A stretch of DNA of 49,230 bases. Source: Bacteroidales bacterium UBA1180. GTDB lineage: Bacteria > Bacteroidota > Bacteroidia > Bacteroidales > Paludibacteraceae. The DNA lies in the NCBI GenBank assembly GCA_002310195.1, contig DBYS01000010.1, positions 1 through 49,230 on the forward strand. Reading direction: 5' to 3'. The translations under genes and the position numbers were made by a program. Numbering within the stretch: the stretch's first letter is position 1; each line of letters opens with the position of its first letter. The notes under the pieces were generated by a model. The model searched no databases, was not told the DNA's origin, and saw nothing but the letters and a program-made list of their open reading frames with translations. Positions 35,096 through 43,838 of this stretch are shown piece by piece.

Positions 35096-36288
35096 CGGGT
35101 AAGTAAGTCGAGGATCTGCGGATAGAGCGAACGGTGGTAGGTGCTTGGGTTGATATTGCTGTTATGCCACAGCAGGCACAACTCGCCGTTGTGCTGACGG
35201 ACCTTATCGATCAGTCGCTGGCAGCAGTAGTATGCCTCGTCCTCCGTCAGGTTCATGTAGTTGGCGTTGCTGAGCGTCACGTCCATCACGGTCAGCGGAT
35301 GCAGCAGCAGATCAGTGAGTTGCATACGCTCCGGGTCAATCCAGAGCACCGAACGTGAGGTCTGCAGACGGAAGCCTGCGCGGTCGGCGAAGCCCATCGT
35401 GTAATCGTCGGTTATACCGAGCTCCACGAGCTTGCGCATGTTCTCAATCGAGCAGTTCAGGTAATGCGAGCGGTGGATGTTCAGCTCGTCTTTTCGTCCG
35501 CTGCGGTGCTCGATGCTGCCTACGCCGTAGTACGAACTGTGCCAGCCGATCATCACCTTGTTCCACTCCAGGAACTTGCGCAACTGCCGCGCGTCATGAC
35601 TCTTGTGGTTATACTGCGGGTAGTCGTAACCCTTGCCGAACGAGTGCTTGACGAAGAATATGCTCTCAGCCAGCGGCACACGCTTATCCTGCTCCACCAG
35701 CCACGGGAACGTGTAGGCGGGGTCATTCTCGATGTCCTGCCACGAACGAAGCACCTGCCGCCATTCGCCGCGCCAGATGCCGCCTAAGGCACCGCGCAGG
35801 TGACGGTAATTGGCGATGGTATCGATGTCGTGCGTGAGGTAGATATGCGCAAATCCCGACGGTGGCAACGGCAATCCTGTGAACTTCATCAGCAGACGGG
35901 CATACTCGTCGAGCATCGGTACCATCAGTCTGTTGCGCTTACCCAGGATAGAGTAGGCGGCAGCGAAGCGGCCGTGCTCGTCACGACGGGTGTTGATCAC
36001 TTCCTCGGCACGGGAGATGAAGAAGAACGTGTTGTAAATCAGGTCGGTACGTATCACGTACGTCACCTTATCCGAATCGCTATCCGGCAACCATTCTTCC
36101 GCCCGCGGGGTAGTCAGTTCGGGCAATACGATGTCCTTGCCCAAGTGTCCGTTGGGCACAATCACCACCTTGTACTTAGGCCACGCACGCTCGTCATCGG
36201 TATAACCGATGTTATGCGCTTCGTCAGCATTGCCGTACAACAGCCATGTTTTGATGTAATTAACGATCTCTTCCATATCTTTTAGCAT
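35092..36288 (-). CDS. polysaccharide deacetylase-like protein
   Basis: A 398-residue protein without a signal peptide; ATG 36276 is an alternative start preceded by AAAAGAT. The segment GFAHIYLTHDIDT (near residue 155) matches the Asp-Asp motif of the NodB/polysaccharide deacetylase fold. WHSSYYGVG supplies histidine near the usual second metal-ligand region, and CLLWHNSNIN lies near the C-terminal motif. Long proteins of this type are common next to glycosyltransferases in Bacteroidota cell-surface glycan loci. The likely role is removal of N- or O-acetyl groups from a glycan intermediate, with the substrate unknown. Its ATG is 14 bases after the ABC-F stop. Confidence 0.72.
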   Translation of the reverse strand: MLKDMEEIVNYIKTWLLYGNADEAHNIGYTDDERAWPKYKVVIVPNGHLGKDIVLPELTTPRAEEWLPDSDSDKVTYVIRTDLIYNTFFFISRAEEVINTRRDEHGRFAAAYSILGKRNRLMVPMLDEYARLLMKFTGLPLPPSGFAHIYLTHDIDTIANYRHLRGALGGIWRGEWRQVLRSWQDIENDPAYTFPWLVEQDKRVPLAESIFFVKHSFGKGYDYPQYNHKSHDARQLRKFLEWNKVMIGWHSSYYGVGSIEHRSGRKDELNIHRSHYLNCSIENMRKLVELGITDDYTMGFADRAGFRLQTSRSVLWIDPERMQLTDLLLHPLTVMDVTLSNANYMNLTEDEAYYCCQRLIDKVRQHNGELCLLWHNSNINPSTYHRSLYPQILDLLTR

Positions 36289-36302
36289 TCAGCGCTCAGC
36301 AA

Positions 36303-38168
36303 TCAGTTTTCAGCTATTTCCGCCAGTTGCTCGCTCAGTATCTCCCACTCATACATCCGCTGCTCGAGCGAGCGCTTGAGGCGGTTGTACTTCTCGAAGT
36401 TCTCCGGCGACTGGCCTTCAACCTCGGCGAGTATCTGTTCGATATCGAGTATCTGCTGCTCCAGATGGCTTATATCTTCCTCGGCCTGACTGACGGCTTT
36501 CTGCGCCTTGCGGAGCTCTGCCGCTTTGGCTTTCTGCGCCGCATAATCCGCTGCGCCGGTGCTCAGACCCGCTCCCTGCCCCTCCCTCATAGGGCGGGGA
36601 GTCGTTACTCTCTCCCTTTCGATGGGAGAGCCGGAGAGAGGTCTTAATGCCAGATCAATCGCTTTGTCGGCATCGGTTATGCGCGTGGCGCGCTTGTACT
36701 GCAGCCAGTCGTAGATGCCGCCCAGATGTTCGCGCACCTTGCCACCGCCAAACTCATAGACCTTGCTCACGATGCCATCGAGAAAATCGCGGTCGTGGCT
36801 GACGAGTATAACTGTGCCGTCGAAGGCCTGCAACGCTTCCTTGAGCACATCCTTGCTGCGCATGTCCAGGTGGTTGGTTGGCTCATCGAGTATGAGCAGG
36901 TTAACCGGTTCCAGCAGTAGGCGGATCATTGCCAATCGGCTGCGCTCGCCGCCGGAGAGGACCTTCACGCGTTTGTCAATCGCCTCGCCGCCGAACATGA
37001 ACGCACCCAGTATGTCCTTGATGCGCGTACGGATGTCACCTACAGCCACGCGATCGATGGTGTCGAACACCGTCAGTTCGCCGTCGAGCAGTGACGCCTG
37101 GTTCTGCGCAAAGTATCCGATCTTGACGTTATGCCCGATCTTCAGCGTGCCGGTGTAGTCCGTCAGTTCGTTCATGATACAACGAACGAGTGTCGTTTTG
37201 CCCTCGCCGTTCTTGCCCACGAACGCCACTTTCTCCCCGCGGCGGATGGTGAACGTGACATGATCGAACACCACGTGATTGCCAAAGGCTTTGCGCACAT
37301 CGTCTGCTATAACGGGAAAGTCTCCGCTGCGCGGCGCTGGTGGGAACTTCATCCTGAGGCGGCTGTTGTCTTCCAGATCCACCTCCAGACGCTCGAGTTT
37401 GTTGAGCTGCTTGATGCGGCTCTGTACCTGCACGCTCTTAGTAGCTTTGTAGCGGAAGCGCTCGATGAACTCCTCGGTGTCGCGGATCATCTTCTGCTGG
37501 TTCTCGTAGGCGCGTACCTGTTGCTCATGACGTTCCTGCCGGAGCGTGACGAACTGCGAGTAGGGTACGTTGTAGTCGTAGATCCTGCCCAGCGAGATCT
37601 CGATCGTCCGGGTAGTGACATTATCGATGAACGCACGGTCGTGGCTGACGATGATCGCTGCGCACGGTGCTGATTGTATCCAATCCTCGAGCCACTGGAT
37701 CGACTCGATGTCCAGGTGGTTAGTAGGCTCGTCGAGTAGCAGCAGATCGGGCTGCTGCAGTAGGATCTTCGCCAGTTCGATTCGCATCCGCCAACCGCCA
37801 CTGAACTCGCTGCACGGCCTATCGAAATCCGTGCGCTCAAAGCCCAGACCTGTCAGTACGCGTTCCATCTGTCCGACCGACTTCGGGTCATCTTTGTCGC
37901 GCACAGTGTCCACTTCCTCGCGCAGCGTCGTGCCCTCGTTGTGAACCATCTGTTGCGGCAAGTAACCGATACGCATATCAGCGTCACGGCTGATATGTCC
38001 GCTTGTGGGTGTCTCTTCGCCAGCTATCAGGCGGAGCAGGGTAGTCTTGCCCGCACCGTTCTTGCCAACCAGCGCTATGCGGTCACGGCGGTTAACAAGG
38101 AACGTGATCCCCGCCAATACCGGCTGGGAGTTGTACTCCTTGACTATGTTCTCAACGCTTAGAGCCAA
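36303..38168 (-). CDS. ABC-F family ATPase
   Basis: A 621-residue soluble protein with two ABC ATPase domains: Walker A GKNGAGKTT near 35 and GKNGEGKTT near 322, and signature-plus-Walker-B FSGGWRMRIELAKILL...LLLLDEPTNHLD and LSGGERSRLAMIRLLL...LLILDEPTNHLD. The linker between the domains is rich in basic residues, as in ribosome-bound ABC-F factors. A C-terminal coiled coil lies at about 550-620. There are no membrane segments, so it acts on translation or the ribosome and not in transport. It is closest in layout to Uup/YheS-type members. Before the coiled coil it carries a Pro/Gly/Arg-rich insert encoded by a palindromic DNA segment (36579-36630). Its start overlaps the end of uvrA by 10 bases. 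Confidence 0.93.
   Translation of the reverse strand: MALSVENIVKEYNSQPVLAGITFLVNRRDRIALVGKNGAGKTTLLRLIAGEETPTSGHISRDADMRIGYLPQQMVHNEGTTLREEVDTVRDKDDPKSVGQMERVLTGLGFERTDFDRPCSEFSGGWRMRIELAKILLQQPDLLLLDEPTNHLDIESIQWLEDWIQSAPCAAIIVSHDRAFIDNVTTRTIEISLGRIYDYNVPYSQFVTLRQERHEQQVRAYENQQKMIRDTEEFIERFRYKATKSVQVQSRIKQLNKLERLEVDLEDNSRLRMKFPPAPRSGDFPVIADDVRKAFGNHVVFDHVTFTIRRGEKVAFVGKNGEGKTTLVRCIMNELTDYTGTLKIGHNVKIGYFAQNQASLLDGELTVFDTIDRVAVGDIRTRIKDILGAFMFGGEAIDKRVKVLSGGERSRLAMIRLLLEPVNLLILDEPTNHLDMRSKDVLKEALQAFDGTVILVSHDRDFLDGIVSKVYEFGGGKVREHLGGIYDWLQYKRATRITDADKAIDLALRPLSGSPIERERVTTPRPMREGQGAGLSTGAADYAAQKAKAAELRKAQKAVSQAEEDISHLEQQILDIEQILAEVEGQSPENFEKYNRLKRSLEQRMYEWEILSEQLAEIAEN
36579..36630. repeat. REP-like double palindrome inside the ABC-F gene
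   Basis: Two adjacent hairpins lie within coding sequence. CCCCTCCCT (36579-36587) pairs with AGGGCGGGG (36591-36599) with one mismatch, and CTCTCCC (36610-36616) pairs perfectly with GGGAGAG (36624-36630). They encode the odd stretch PIERERVTTPRPMREGQGAG in the linker before the coiled coil. The composition is unlike the rest of the gene and resembles short extragenic palindromes, suggesting an in-frame insertion tolerated in a flexible loop. Confidence 0.65.
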
Positions 38169-40909
38169 TTCTTCAATGCTTTGCCTGTATAACTCTGCTC
38201 GCAGGCCATCACCTGCTCGGGTGTACCTTCCACTACGATCCTGCCGCCCTGGCTGCCTCCTTCGGGACCCAGATCGATAATATGATCGGCAGCCATGATC
38301 AGCGTGGGGTTATGCTCAATCACCACCACCGTATGACCCTTGCTGATCAGCCGCTCCAGTGCGTTGAGGAGCACGAGTACATCCTGATGGTGCAGACCGG
38401 TGGTCGGCTCGTCGAAGATGAACATCGTAGGACGGCTGTTCTCCTGCGCCAGGTACGACGCCAGCTTCACGCGCTGGCTCTCGCCGCCGGAGAGTGTACT
38501 GCTTGACTGACCGAGCTTGACGTAACCAATACCTACGTCCTGCAGCGGCTTGAGCAATTTGACTACCTTCGGGCAACCGTATTCACCGAAAAACTCGATG
38601 GCTTCGTCAACGGTCAATTCGAGAATATCGTAGATGTTCTTGCCGCCGAACATTACCTCCAGCACCTCTTGCTTGTAGCGCTTGCCGTGGCAGTGCTCGC
38701 ACTCCATGACTATATCGGCCATGAACTGCATCTCGATTGTTATCGTGCCTTCGCCCTGGCACTCTTCGCAGCGTCCGCCCGGGGTGTTGAACGAGAAGTG
38801 TGCCGGTGTGAAGCCCATCTGCTTCGAGGCTTGCTGATCGGCGAAGATCCGACGGATCTCGTCGAAGGCTTTCATGTATGTGACGGGGTTCGAACGCGAA
38901 GATTTGCTGAGCGGGTTCTGGTCAACGAACTCCACATCCTTGAGCAGATGCATGCTTCCGCGCAGACTGCCATAATCGCCCGTGTGCTCGGCAGCTACGC
39001 CGCCGTAGTGCTTCTTAAGGGCAGGGTAGAGAACCTTGCTCACCAGCGACGATTTGCCGCTGCCGGATACGCCGGTGATAACTGTAAGCACGCCAAGCGG
39101 GAACTTGACGTTGATATTTTGCAGGTTGTTCTCGGCAGCACCGACAATCTCAATATAGTTGCTCCAGTGGCGGCGTTGGGGCGGAATGACCGAGGGGAAC
39201 TCCTGTAGTCGTGGTTTGCCCACGTAAGTGATCTCACCGCCATGACTGCCGGCTTTCGGGCCGATCTCGATCATGTGATCGGCGGCCATCATTATATCCT
39301 CGTCGTGCTCAACGACTACGATTGTGTTGCCAAGGTCGCGCAACTCATGCAGCACATGTATCAGTCGCTGGGTGTCGCGCGCATGCAGGCCTATTGACGG
39401 TTCGTCGAGCACGTAGAGCGAGCCTACAAGACTGCTGCCCAGAGATTTGGCGAGGTTGATGCGCTGACTCTCGCCGCCCGATAGGCTCGATGCCATGCGG
39501 TTGAGCGAGAGGTAACTCAGTCCCACATCCTCCATGAATTGCAGTCGGCTGCGGATCTCCGTCAGCAGTTCGCTCATGCCGACCAGATGACTGTCGCCGC
39601 CGGCTTGCAGCGCCTCGAGTTGGGTGATCCACTCCATGACTTCGCTTACGGGCAAAGCGGCGACATCGGTTATTCGTTTGCCACCAACCCACACATACTC
39701 TGCTTCGCGACGCAGACGCATACCGCGGCAGTCGGGACAGGTGGTTTTGCCTTTGAAGCGGGCGAGCATAACTCGGTACTGAATCTTGCTGAACTGCTCC
39801 TTTTCCAGCATACGGAAGAAGTCGTTCAGCCCGTGGAAATACTCGTTACCCGTCCAGATTAGCTGTTTCTGTTCGGTGGTTAGGGCGTAGAACGGTGTAT
39901 GAATAGGGAAGCCGAACTCTGCGGCGTGGTAGATCAGCTGGTCGCGCCAGGCACTCATCTTCGGTCCGCGCCAGCATGCTATGGCATCCTCGTAAATGCT
40001 CTTCGACTTGTCGGGCACCACCAGATCAACATCAATGCCAATGATGCTGCCGAAGCCGTTGCAGGTAGGGCATGCGCCCAGAGGATTGTTGAAGTTGAAC
40101 AGGTGCTCTGTGGGCTCTACAAACTGTATGCCGTCGGCCTCGAAGCGCTCGGAGAAGTGCACCATCTGTGCGCCGGTTGCCGCCGGCTCTTCCGTGCGCA
40201 GTACGCACTCACCTTTGCCCTCGAAGAACGCCGTCTGTACGGAGTCGGCAAAGCGGTTAGCCGTCGCCTGCTCACCATCAGCCACGATGCGATCGACCAG
40301 CAGATAGACGTTAGGCAGATCGCTGATCAGATCGGCACTCAGGCTGCTGCTCAGACGGAGAATGTCCGCGCTGCCGTCGCTCAGCACATGCAGCAGACGC
40401 GAGTAACCCTCGCTCAGCAGTGCTTCCAGCGGGCGGTCACCCAGTGCGGACAGCAGCATCACGCGCGTGCCGTGAGGCAGTGAACGCAGGTAACTGAGCA
40501 CATCCGCTACGCTGTGACGTTTTACCTCCTTACCGCTTACGGGCGAGATTGTTGCGCCTGCACGTGCGAAGAGGAGCTTGAGGTAATCGTAGATCTCTGT
40601 AACGGTGCCAACGGTCGAACGCGGGTTACGCGAACTGACTTTCTGCTCGATGGCGATGGCCGGAGGTATGCCCTCGATGGCATCCACGTCAGGTTTTTGC
40701 ATGCGTCCGAGGAACTGCCTGGTATATGCACTCAGGCTCTCCACGTATCGGCGCTGACCTTCTGCATACAAGGTGTCGAACGCCAGCGACGACTTGCCGC
40801 TGCCGCTCACGCCGGTAACCACAACCATCTTTCCGCGCGGTATATCCACGCTCACGTTTTTTAGGTTGTTCGTCCGTGCCCCTTCAATATGGATTACTCC
40901 CTCGGCCAA
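38159..40909 (-). CDS. uvrA: excinuclease ABC subunit A
   Basis: A 916-residue DNA-damage recognition ATPase of nucleotide excision repair. N-terminal ATPase: NNLKNVSVDIPRGKMVVVTG and GVSGSGKSSLAFDTLYAEGQ. Two ABC signatures follow (ASSLSGGESQRINLAKSLGS; STLSGGESQRVKLASYL). The C-terminal zinc module has CEEC and CEHC about 20 residues apart. In the first zinc module the N-terminal CxxC pair is replaced (MVHFSERFEADG), leaving CPTC and a later CPDC. The start is a TTG at 40909-40907, directly after and in the same frame as the TAA of the upstream gene. The next Met (GKMVVV) is too far inside the ATPase domain. The ABC-F gene overlaps its end by 10 bases. Confidence 0.94.
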   Translation of the reverse strand: MAEGVIHIEGARTNNLKNVSVDIPRGKMVVVTGVSGSGKSSLAFDTLYAEGQRRYVESLSAYTRQFLGRMQKPDVDAIEGIPPAIAIEQKVSSRNPRSTVGTVTEIYDYLKLLFARAGATISPVSGKEVKRHSVADVLSYLRSLPHGTRVMLLSALGDRPLEALLSEGYSRLLHVLSDGSADILRLSSSLSADLISDLPNVYLLVDRIVADGEQATANRFADSVQTAFFEGKGECVLRTEEPAATGAQMVHFSERFEADGIQFVEPTEHLFNFNNPLGACPTCNGFGSIIGIDVDLVVPDKSKSIYEDAIACWRGPKMSAWRDQLIYHAAEFGFPIHTPFYALTTEQKQLIWTGNEYFHGLNDFFRMLEKEQFSKIQYRVMLARFKGKTTCPDCRGMRLRREAEYVWVGGKRITDVAALPVSEVMEWITQLEALQAGGDSHLVGMSELLTEIRSRLQFMEDVGLSYLSLNRMASSLSGGESQRINLAKSLGSSLVGSLYVLDEPSIGLHARDTQRLIHVLHELRDLGNTIVVVEHDEDIMMAADHMIEIGPKAGSHGGEITYVGKPRLQEFPSVIPPQRRHWSNYIEIVGAAENNLQNINVKFPLGVLTVITGVSGSGKSSLVSKVLYPALKKHYGGVAAEHTGDYGSLRGSMHLLKDVEFVDQNPLSKSSRSNPVTYMKAFDEIRRIFADQQASKQMGFTPAHFSFNTPGGRCEECQGEGTITIEMQFMADIVMECEHCHGKRYKQEVLEVMFGGKNIYDILELTVDEAIEFFGEYGCPKVVKLLKPLQDVGIGYVKLGQSSSTLSGGESQRVKLASYLAQENSRPTMFIFDEPTTGLHHQDVLVLLNALERLISKGHTVVVIEHNPTLIMAADHIIDLGPEGGSQGGRIVVEGTPEQVMACEQSYTGKALKNWL

Positions 40910-42073
40910 TTACTTCAAATATTTGTCGCTGAGCCGCTTGAGCAGTGCGGCTGTCTCGGGATCGTTCGGGTTCTTCAGCTCGTCCGGCAGTTTCGGCACA
41001 CGCAACTGCGTGCCCGGCAGTACCTGGTTGGGGTTAGTCAGTTTGTCGCGGTTAGCCTCGTAGATGAACACCCAATAGGCTTTTTCGCCGTAACGCTTCT
41101 TGGCTATCCATGCAAGCCGGCTGTCGTCGGTGACGGTCTCCACGGGCTGAAACTCCGTGAATGTCCGCTTGCTGTCGTCGAACATATCAGGTTTAGCATT
41201 AGCGGCGGTAGCGGTGGTGGCTGCAGGCTCTGCTACCTGCGGCTCGACGGTTTGCGGCTCTTGACTTGCGTCCGCCGGTTTGGTTGCTTGCGGTGTTTCC
41301 GGCACAGTCGGTATCACGGCCTCTGTGGCGGTAGGCGCGGGCTTGGCCGGTTCGGTGTTCACCCGCTGTTCAATGCCGGCACGCATACCCTCTGCCCAAC
41401 TTACTATCTGATGACGCAGCACGAAGTACGCGATGATCAGCAGCATAGCAAATACGCCGATGGTGATCAGTCCTGTCAGCCACGGATTGAACGGCTTTTT
41501 GGGTTTCTTCTTCTGTTCCGGCTTGGGCTCGGCTGCTTCCGGCTGCGGTTCAGCAGGCGCAGGCTCCGGTTCAACCGCCGCGGGTTCAACCGCTGCAGGT
41601 TCTGCTGCCGCAGATTCAACTGCTGCGGGTTCAGCCGGTGTAGGCTCGGGTTCAGCGGCTATTGGGGCTTCCCCAGCCACCGGCTGACCAGCCACGGACT
41701 CCATTGCGCTGAGTTCGCTCAGTATATCCTTGATCTCTTCGGCTTGTTCGCCAAGTTTGCGGATGGGATCGATGGGTTCGTCAGTTTTCTTGCCGGCTGC
41801 TGCACCGCGTGCTGTGCCTGCGGTGAACACGATCTTCTTGTACCCGGCTATGGTGAACCGTTCGCCGGTAGCAACGTTCACGCTTTCACGTGCAGGCACA
41901 TCCTGCAACTTGAACGATCCCAGACCGTTGACTGTCACGCTGCCATCTTTCTGCAATCCTTCCTGTATGCTGCCAATCAAGGCATTGAGGAAGTCGTCGG
42001 CAACCTTCTCACTTACTCCGCCTTGTGCACTCAGCGCACGGCGCAGCGATACGAATGTCAAATGTTCTGCCAT
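40910..42073 (-). CDS. HU-like domain / transmembrane / LysM-like fusion protein
   Basis: A 387-residue protein. Residues 1-88 resemble the HU/IHF DNA-binding fold (LTFVSLRRALSAQGGVSEKVADDFL, VTVNGLGSFKLQDVPAR, VATGERFTIAGYKKIVFTAG). Residues about 125-190 are a Pro/Ala/Glu-rich linker with short repeats (AAVEPAAVEPEPAPAEP), then a basic patch and one membrane helix (~197-217, TGLITIGVFAMLLIIAYFVL). Residues about 314-361 are LysM-like (LAWIAKKRYGEKAYWVFIYE and LPGTQLRVPKLP). The predicted topology puts the DNA-binding end in the cytoplasm and the LysM in the periplasm, linking nucleoid to peptidoglycan. It lies six bases after the HU gene. The function is inferred from architecture. Confidence 0.82.
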   Translation of the reverse strand: MAEHLTFVSLRRALSAQGGVSEKVADDFLNALIGSIQEGLQKDGSVTVNGLGSFKLQDVPARESVNVATGERFTIAGYKKIVFTAGTARGAAAGKKTDEPIDPIRKLGEQAEEIKDILSELSAMESVAGQPVAGEAPIAAEPEPTPAEPAAVESAAAEPAAVEPAAVEPEPAPAEPQPEAAEPKPEQKKKPKKPFNPWLTGLITIGVFAMLLIIAYFVLRHQIVSWAEGMRAGIEQRVNTEPAKPAPTATEAVIPTVPETPQATKPADASQEPQTVEPQVAEPAATTATAANAKPDMFDDSKRTFTEFQPVETVTDDSRLAWIAKKRYGEKAYWVFIYEANRDKLTNPNQVLPGTQLRVPKLPDELKNPNDPETAALLKRLSDKYLK

Positions 42074-42079
42074 AACTGA

Positions 42080-42355
42080 TTACTGATTTACAGCGTTCTT
42101 CAGGCGCGGGTTGGCCTTGAATGTCCACACATCCTTAGCGGGGATCTCTGTCTTCTTGCCATTACGCGGGTTAGTAACGGTGCGTGCCTGGTGCGCGCGT
42201 ACCTCGAGCGAACCGAAATGTTGGATCTTCACGTCGCCGCCATTTTTGAGCGTTTCGGTGATGATCTGTACGGTCTGATGCAGCAACTGTTCGGTTGCCT
42301 GCTTGGTCAGTGCCGCATGTTGCGACACGGATTGTATTAGGTCTTTGTTTGTCAT
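42080..42355 (-). CDS. HU-family DNA-binding protein
   Basis: A 91-residue protein with the full HU/IHF fold: the helical N-terminus MTNKDLIQSVSQHAALTKQA, then VKIQHFGSLEVRAHQARTVT and the arm NPRNGKKTEIPAKDVWTFKA. It bends DNA and helps organise the nucleoid. Its ATG overlaps the rimO stop (ATGA), so the two are coupled. The neighbouring HU-LysM fusion could have arisen from a duplicate of this gene. The arm carries NPRNGKKTEI in place of the usual NPQTG(K/E) form, still within family variation. Confidence 0.95.
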   Translation of the reverse strand: MTNKDLIQSVSQHAALTKQATEQLLHQTVQIITETLKNGGDVKIQHFGSLEVRAHQARTVTNPRNGKKTEIPAKDVWTFKANPRLKNAVNQ

Positions 42356-43680
42356 AGTCTTCCAAACAGGTCTACTCCTTCGTAGCCTGTGATTGTGATG
42401 TCATAGAACTCCCCGATAGCCAGTGCATCGGCTTGGATCAGCACTTCGCAATCCACCTCCGGCGAGTCGGCTTGGGTGCGTCCGATGTAGTAGTCACCTT
42501 CCTTGCGGTCGATGATTACCCGCTGAATGGTGCCTACTTTCTGTTCGCTCTTGTCGGCGGCGATCTGTTCCTGCAAGAGCATCAACTCGTCGAGCCGTTG
42601 CTGCTTGACGGAGTCGGGGATATCGTCCTTGTAATGATTGGCGGCGTATGTGCCTTCCTCCTCGCTATAGGCGAAAGCACCCATCCGGTCGAAGCGCTGG
42701 CGTTGAACCCACGCCTTGAGTGCCTCAAAGTCCTCGTCCGTCTCTCCGGGGTGACCGACCATCAGCGTTGTGCGCAGCGTTATACCGGGTACCTCGCGGC
42801 GTATGCGGTCGAGTAGGGCATCCTGCTCTGCGGCTGTTATGTGCCGGCGCATGAGGCTGAGCATGTGATCGGTGCAGTGCTGGAGGGCGATGTCCATGTA
42901 CTTGCAGATGTTAGCATGGCGCGCCATGACGGGTAGTATGTCGTACGGAAAATCCGTAGGGTAGGCATAGTGCAAACGGATCCACTGCACACCTTCGATC
43001 GCTGCCATCCGGTCGATGAGTTCGGCCAGACGGTGTTCGTTGTACAGATCGAGTCCGTACGACGACAGGTCTTGAGCGATCACGTTCAGCTCTTTCACGC
43101 CCTGGCTGACCAGCCAGCGCACTTCGTCGAGTATCTCGTCCATCGGGCGTGAGCGGTGCCGGCCGGTGATGAGCGGAATAGCGCAGTATGAGCAGAAGCG
43201 GTTGCAGCCCTCGCTGATCTTTACGTATGTATAATGCGCGGGTGTGGTGAGTGTGCGCTCGTAGGTTTGACACACTGGGCCTTTGCCGGAAAAGCCATTC
43301 ACTGGCTTTTGGATCTCGGCCAGGCGCTCCACGAGCGCATCGTAGTCGAACTTGCCGTACCAGCCGTCAACTTCGGGGATTTCGTCGGTAAGTTCTTGCA
43401 TATACCGCTGACTGAGGCAGCCCATTACGTACAGGCGGCGGAGCTTGCGCTGTTTCTTGCGCTCCACCATCTCCAGAATCATGCGGATGCTCTCCTCTTT
43501 AGCATCGCCTATGAATCCGCAAGTGTTGATGATTGCTATCTCGCCTTGCGGGTTCGGAGCATCGTGTATGCAGGTAAAACCTGCACACTCCAGCCGCCTC
43601 ATCACGCGCTCTGCGTCAACGAGGTTCTTTGAGCAACCCAAGGTGATTATGTCGATCTCGGACTTATGCATGCAATGCAT
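42352..43680 (-). CDS. rimO: ribosomal protein S12 methylthiotransferase
   Basis: A 442-residue radical-SAM enzyme that adds a methylthio group to an Asp of ribosomal protein S12. The N-terminal UPF0004-type domain has cluster cysteines in TLGCSKNLVDAERVM, INTCGFI and VMGCLSQRY. The radical-SAM cluster motif is CNRFCSYC at Cys159, Cys163 and Cys166. A TRAM domain closes the protein. LGCSKNLVD distinguishes RimO from MiaB. ATG 43671 (MHKSEIDI) is an alternative start nine bases in. It is the first gene of the minus-strand run and has its own promoter. Confidence 0.95.
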   Translation of the reverse strand: MHCMHKSEIDIITLGCSKNLVDAERVMRRLECAGFTCIHDAPNPQGEIAIINTCGFIGDAKEESIRMILEMVERKKQRKLRRLYVMGCLSQRYMQELTDEIPEVDGWYGKFDYDALVERLAEIQKPVNGFSGKGPVCQTYERTLTTPAHYTYVKISEGCNRFCSYCAIPLITGRHRSRPMDEILDEVRWLVSQGVKELNVIAQDLSSYGLDLYNEHRLAELIDRMAAIEGVQWIRLHYAYPTDFPYDILPVMARHANICKYMDIALQHCTDHMLSLMRRHITAAEQDALLDRIRREVPGITLRTTLMVGHPGETDEDFEALKAWVQRQRFDRMGAFAYSEEEGTYAANHYKDDIPDSVKQQRLDELMLLQEQIAADKSEQKVGTIQRVIIDRKEGDYYIGRTQADSPEVDCEVLIQADALAIGEFYDITITGYEGVDLFGRL

Positions 43681-43698
43681 CTTCGCAAATTAAGCCCA

Positions 43699-43729
43699 CA
43701 AAGTTACAAAAAAATTCCCACATTTGCAA
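43699..43729 (-). promoter_or_regulatory. Bacteroidota-type promoter of the rimO operon
   Basis: On the minus strand TTG (43729-43727), 20 bases and TAACTTTG (43706-43699) match the phylum consensus. The start of transcription would be only about ten bases before ATG 43680, so translation may begin at 43671 or from a very short leader. Confidence 0.65.
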
Positions 43730-43785
43730 GAATTTTCGATATTTTCTGCCGATTGTTGTGAATTTTGTCGGATTTGTGGCATATA

Positions 43786-43817
43786 TTTGTATTTTTCAAA
43801 AAATTGTTGTAACTTTG
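43786..43817 (+). promoter_or_regulatory. Bacteroidota-type promoter of the outer-membrane protein and gltS genes
   Basis: TTTG (43786-43789), 20 bases and TAACTTTG (43810-43817) form a near-consensus promoter. The start near 43824 leaves a leader of about 15 bases before ATG 43839. It is divergent from the rimO promoter, with both in the same 120-base region. Confidence 0.8.
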
Positions 43818-43838
43818 TATGCTCGCAAACTGAATAGG

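Noticed and set aside
36276..36304. Repeated GCTGA units on the minus strand between the ABC-F and deacetylase-like genes
   Set aside because: Three to four irregular pentamers in a short spacer; too weak to separate from chance or simple slippage.
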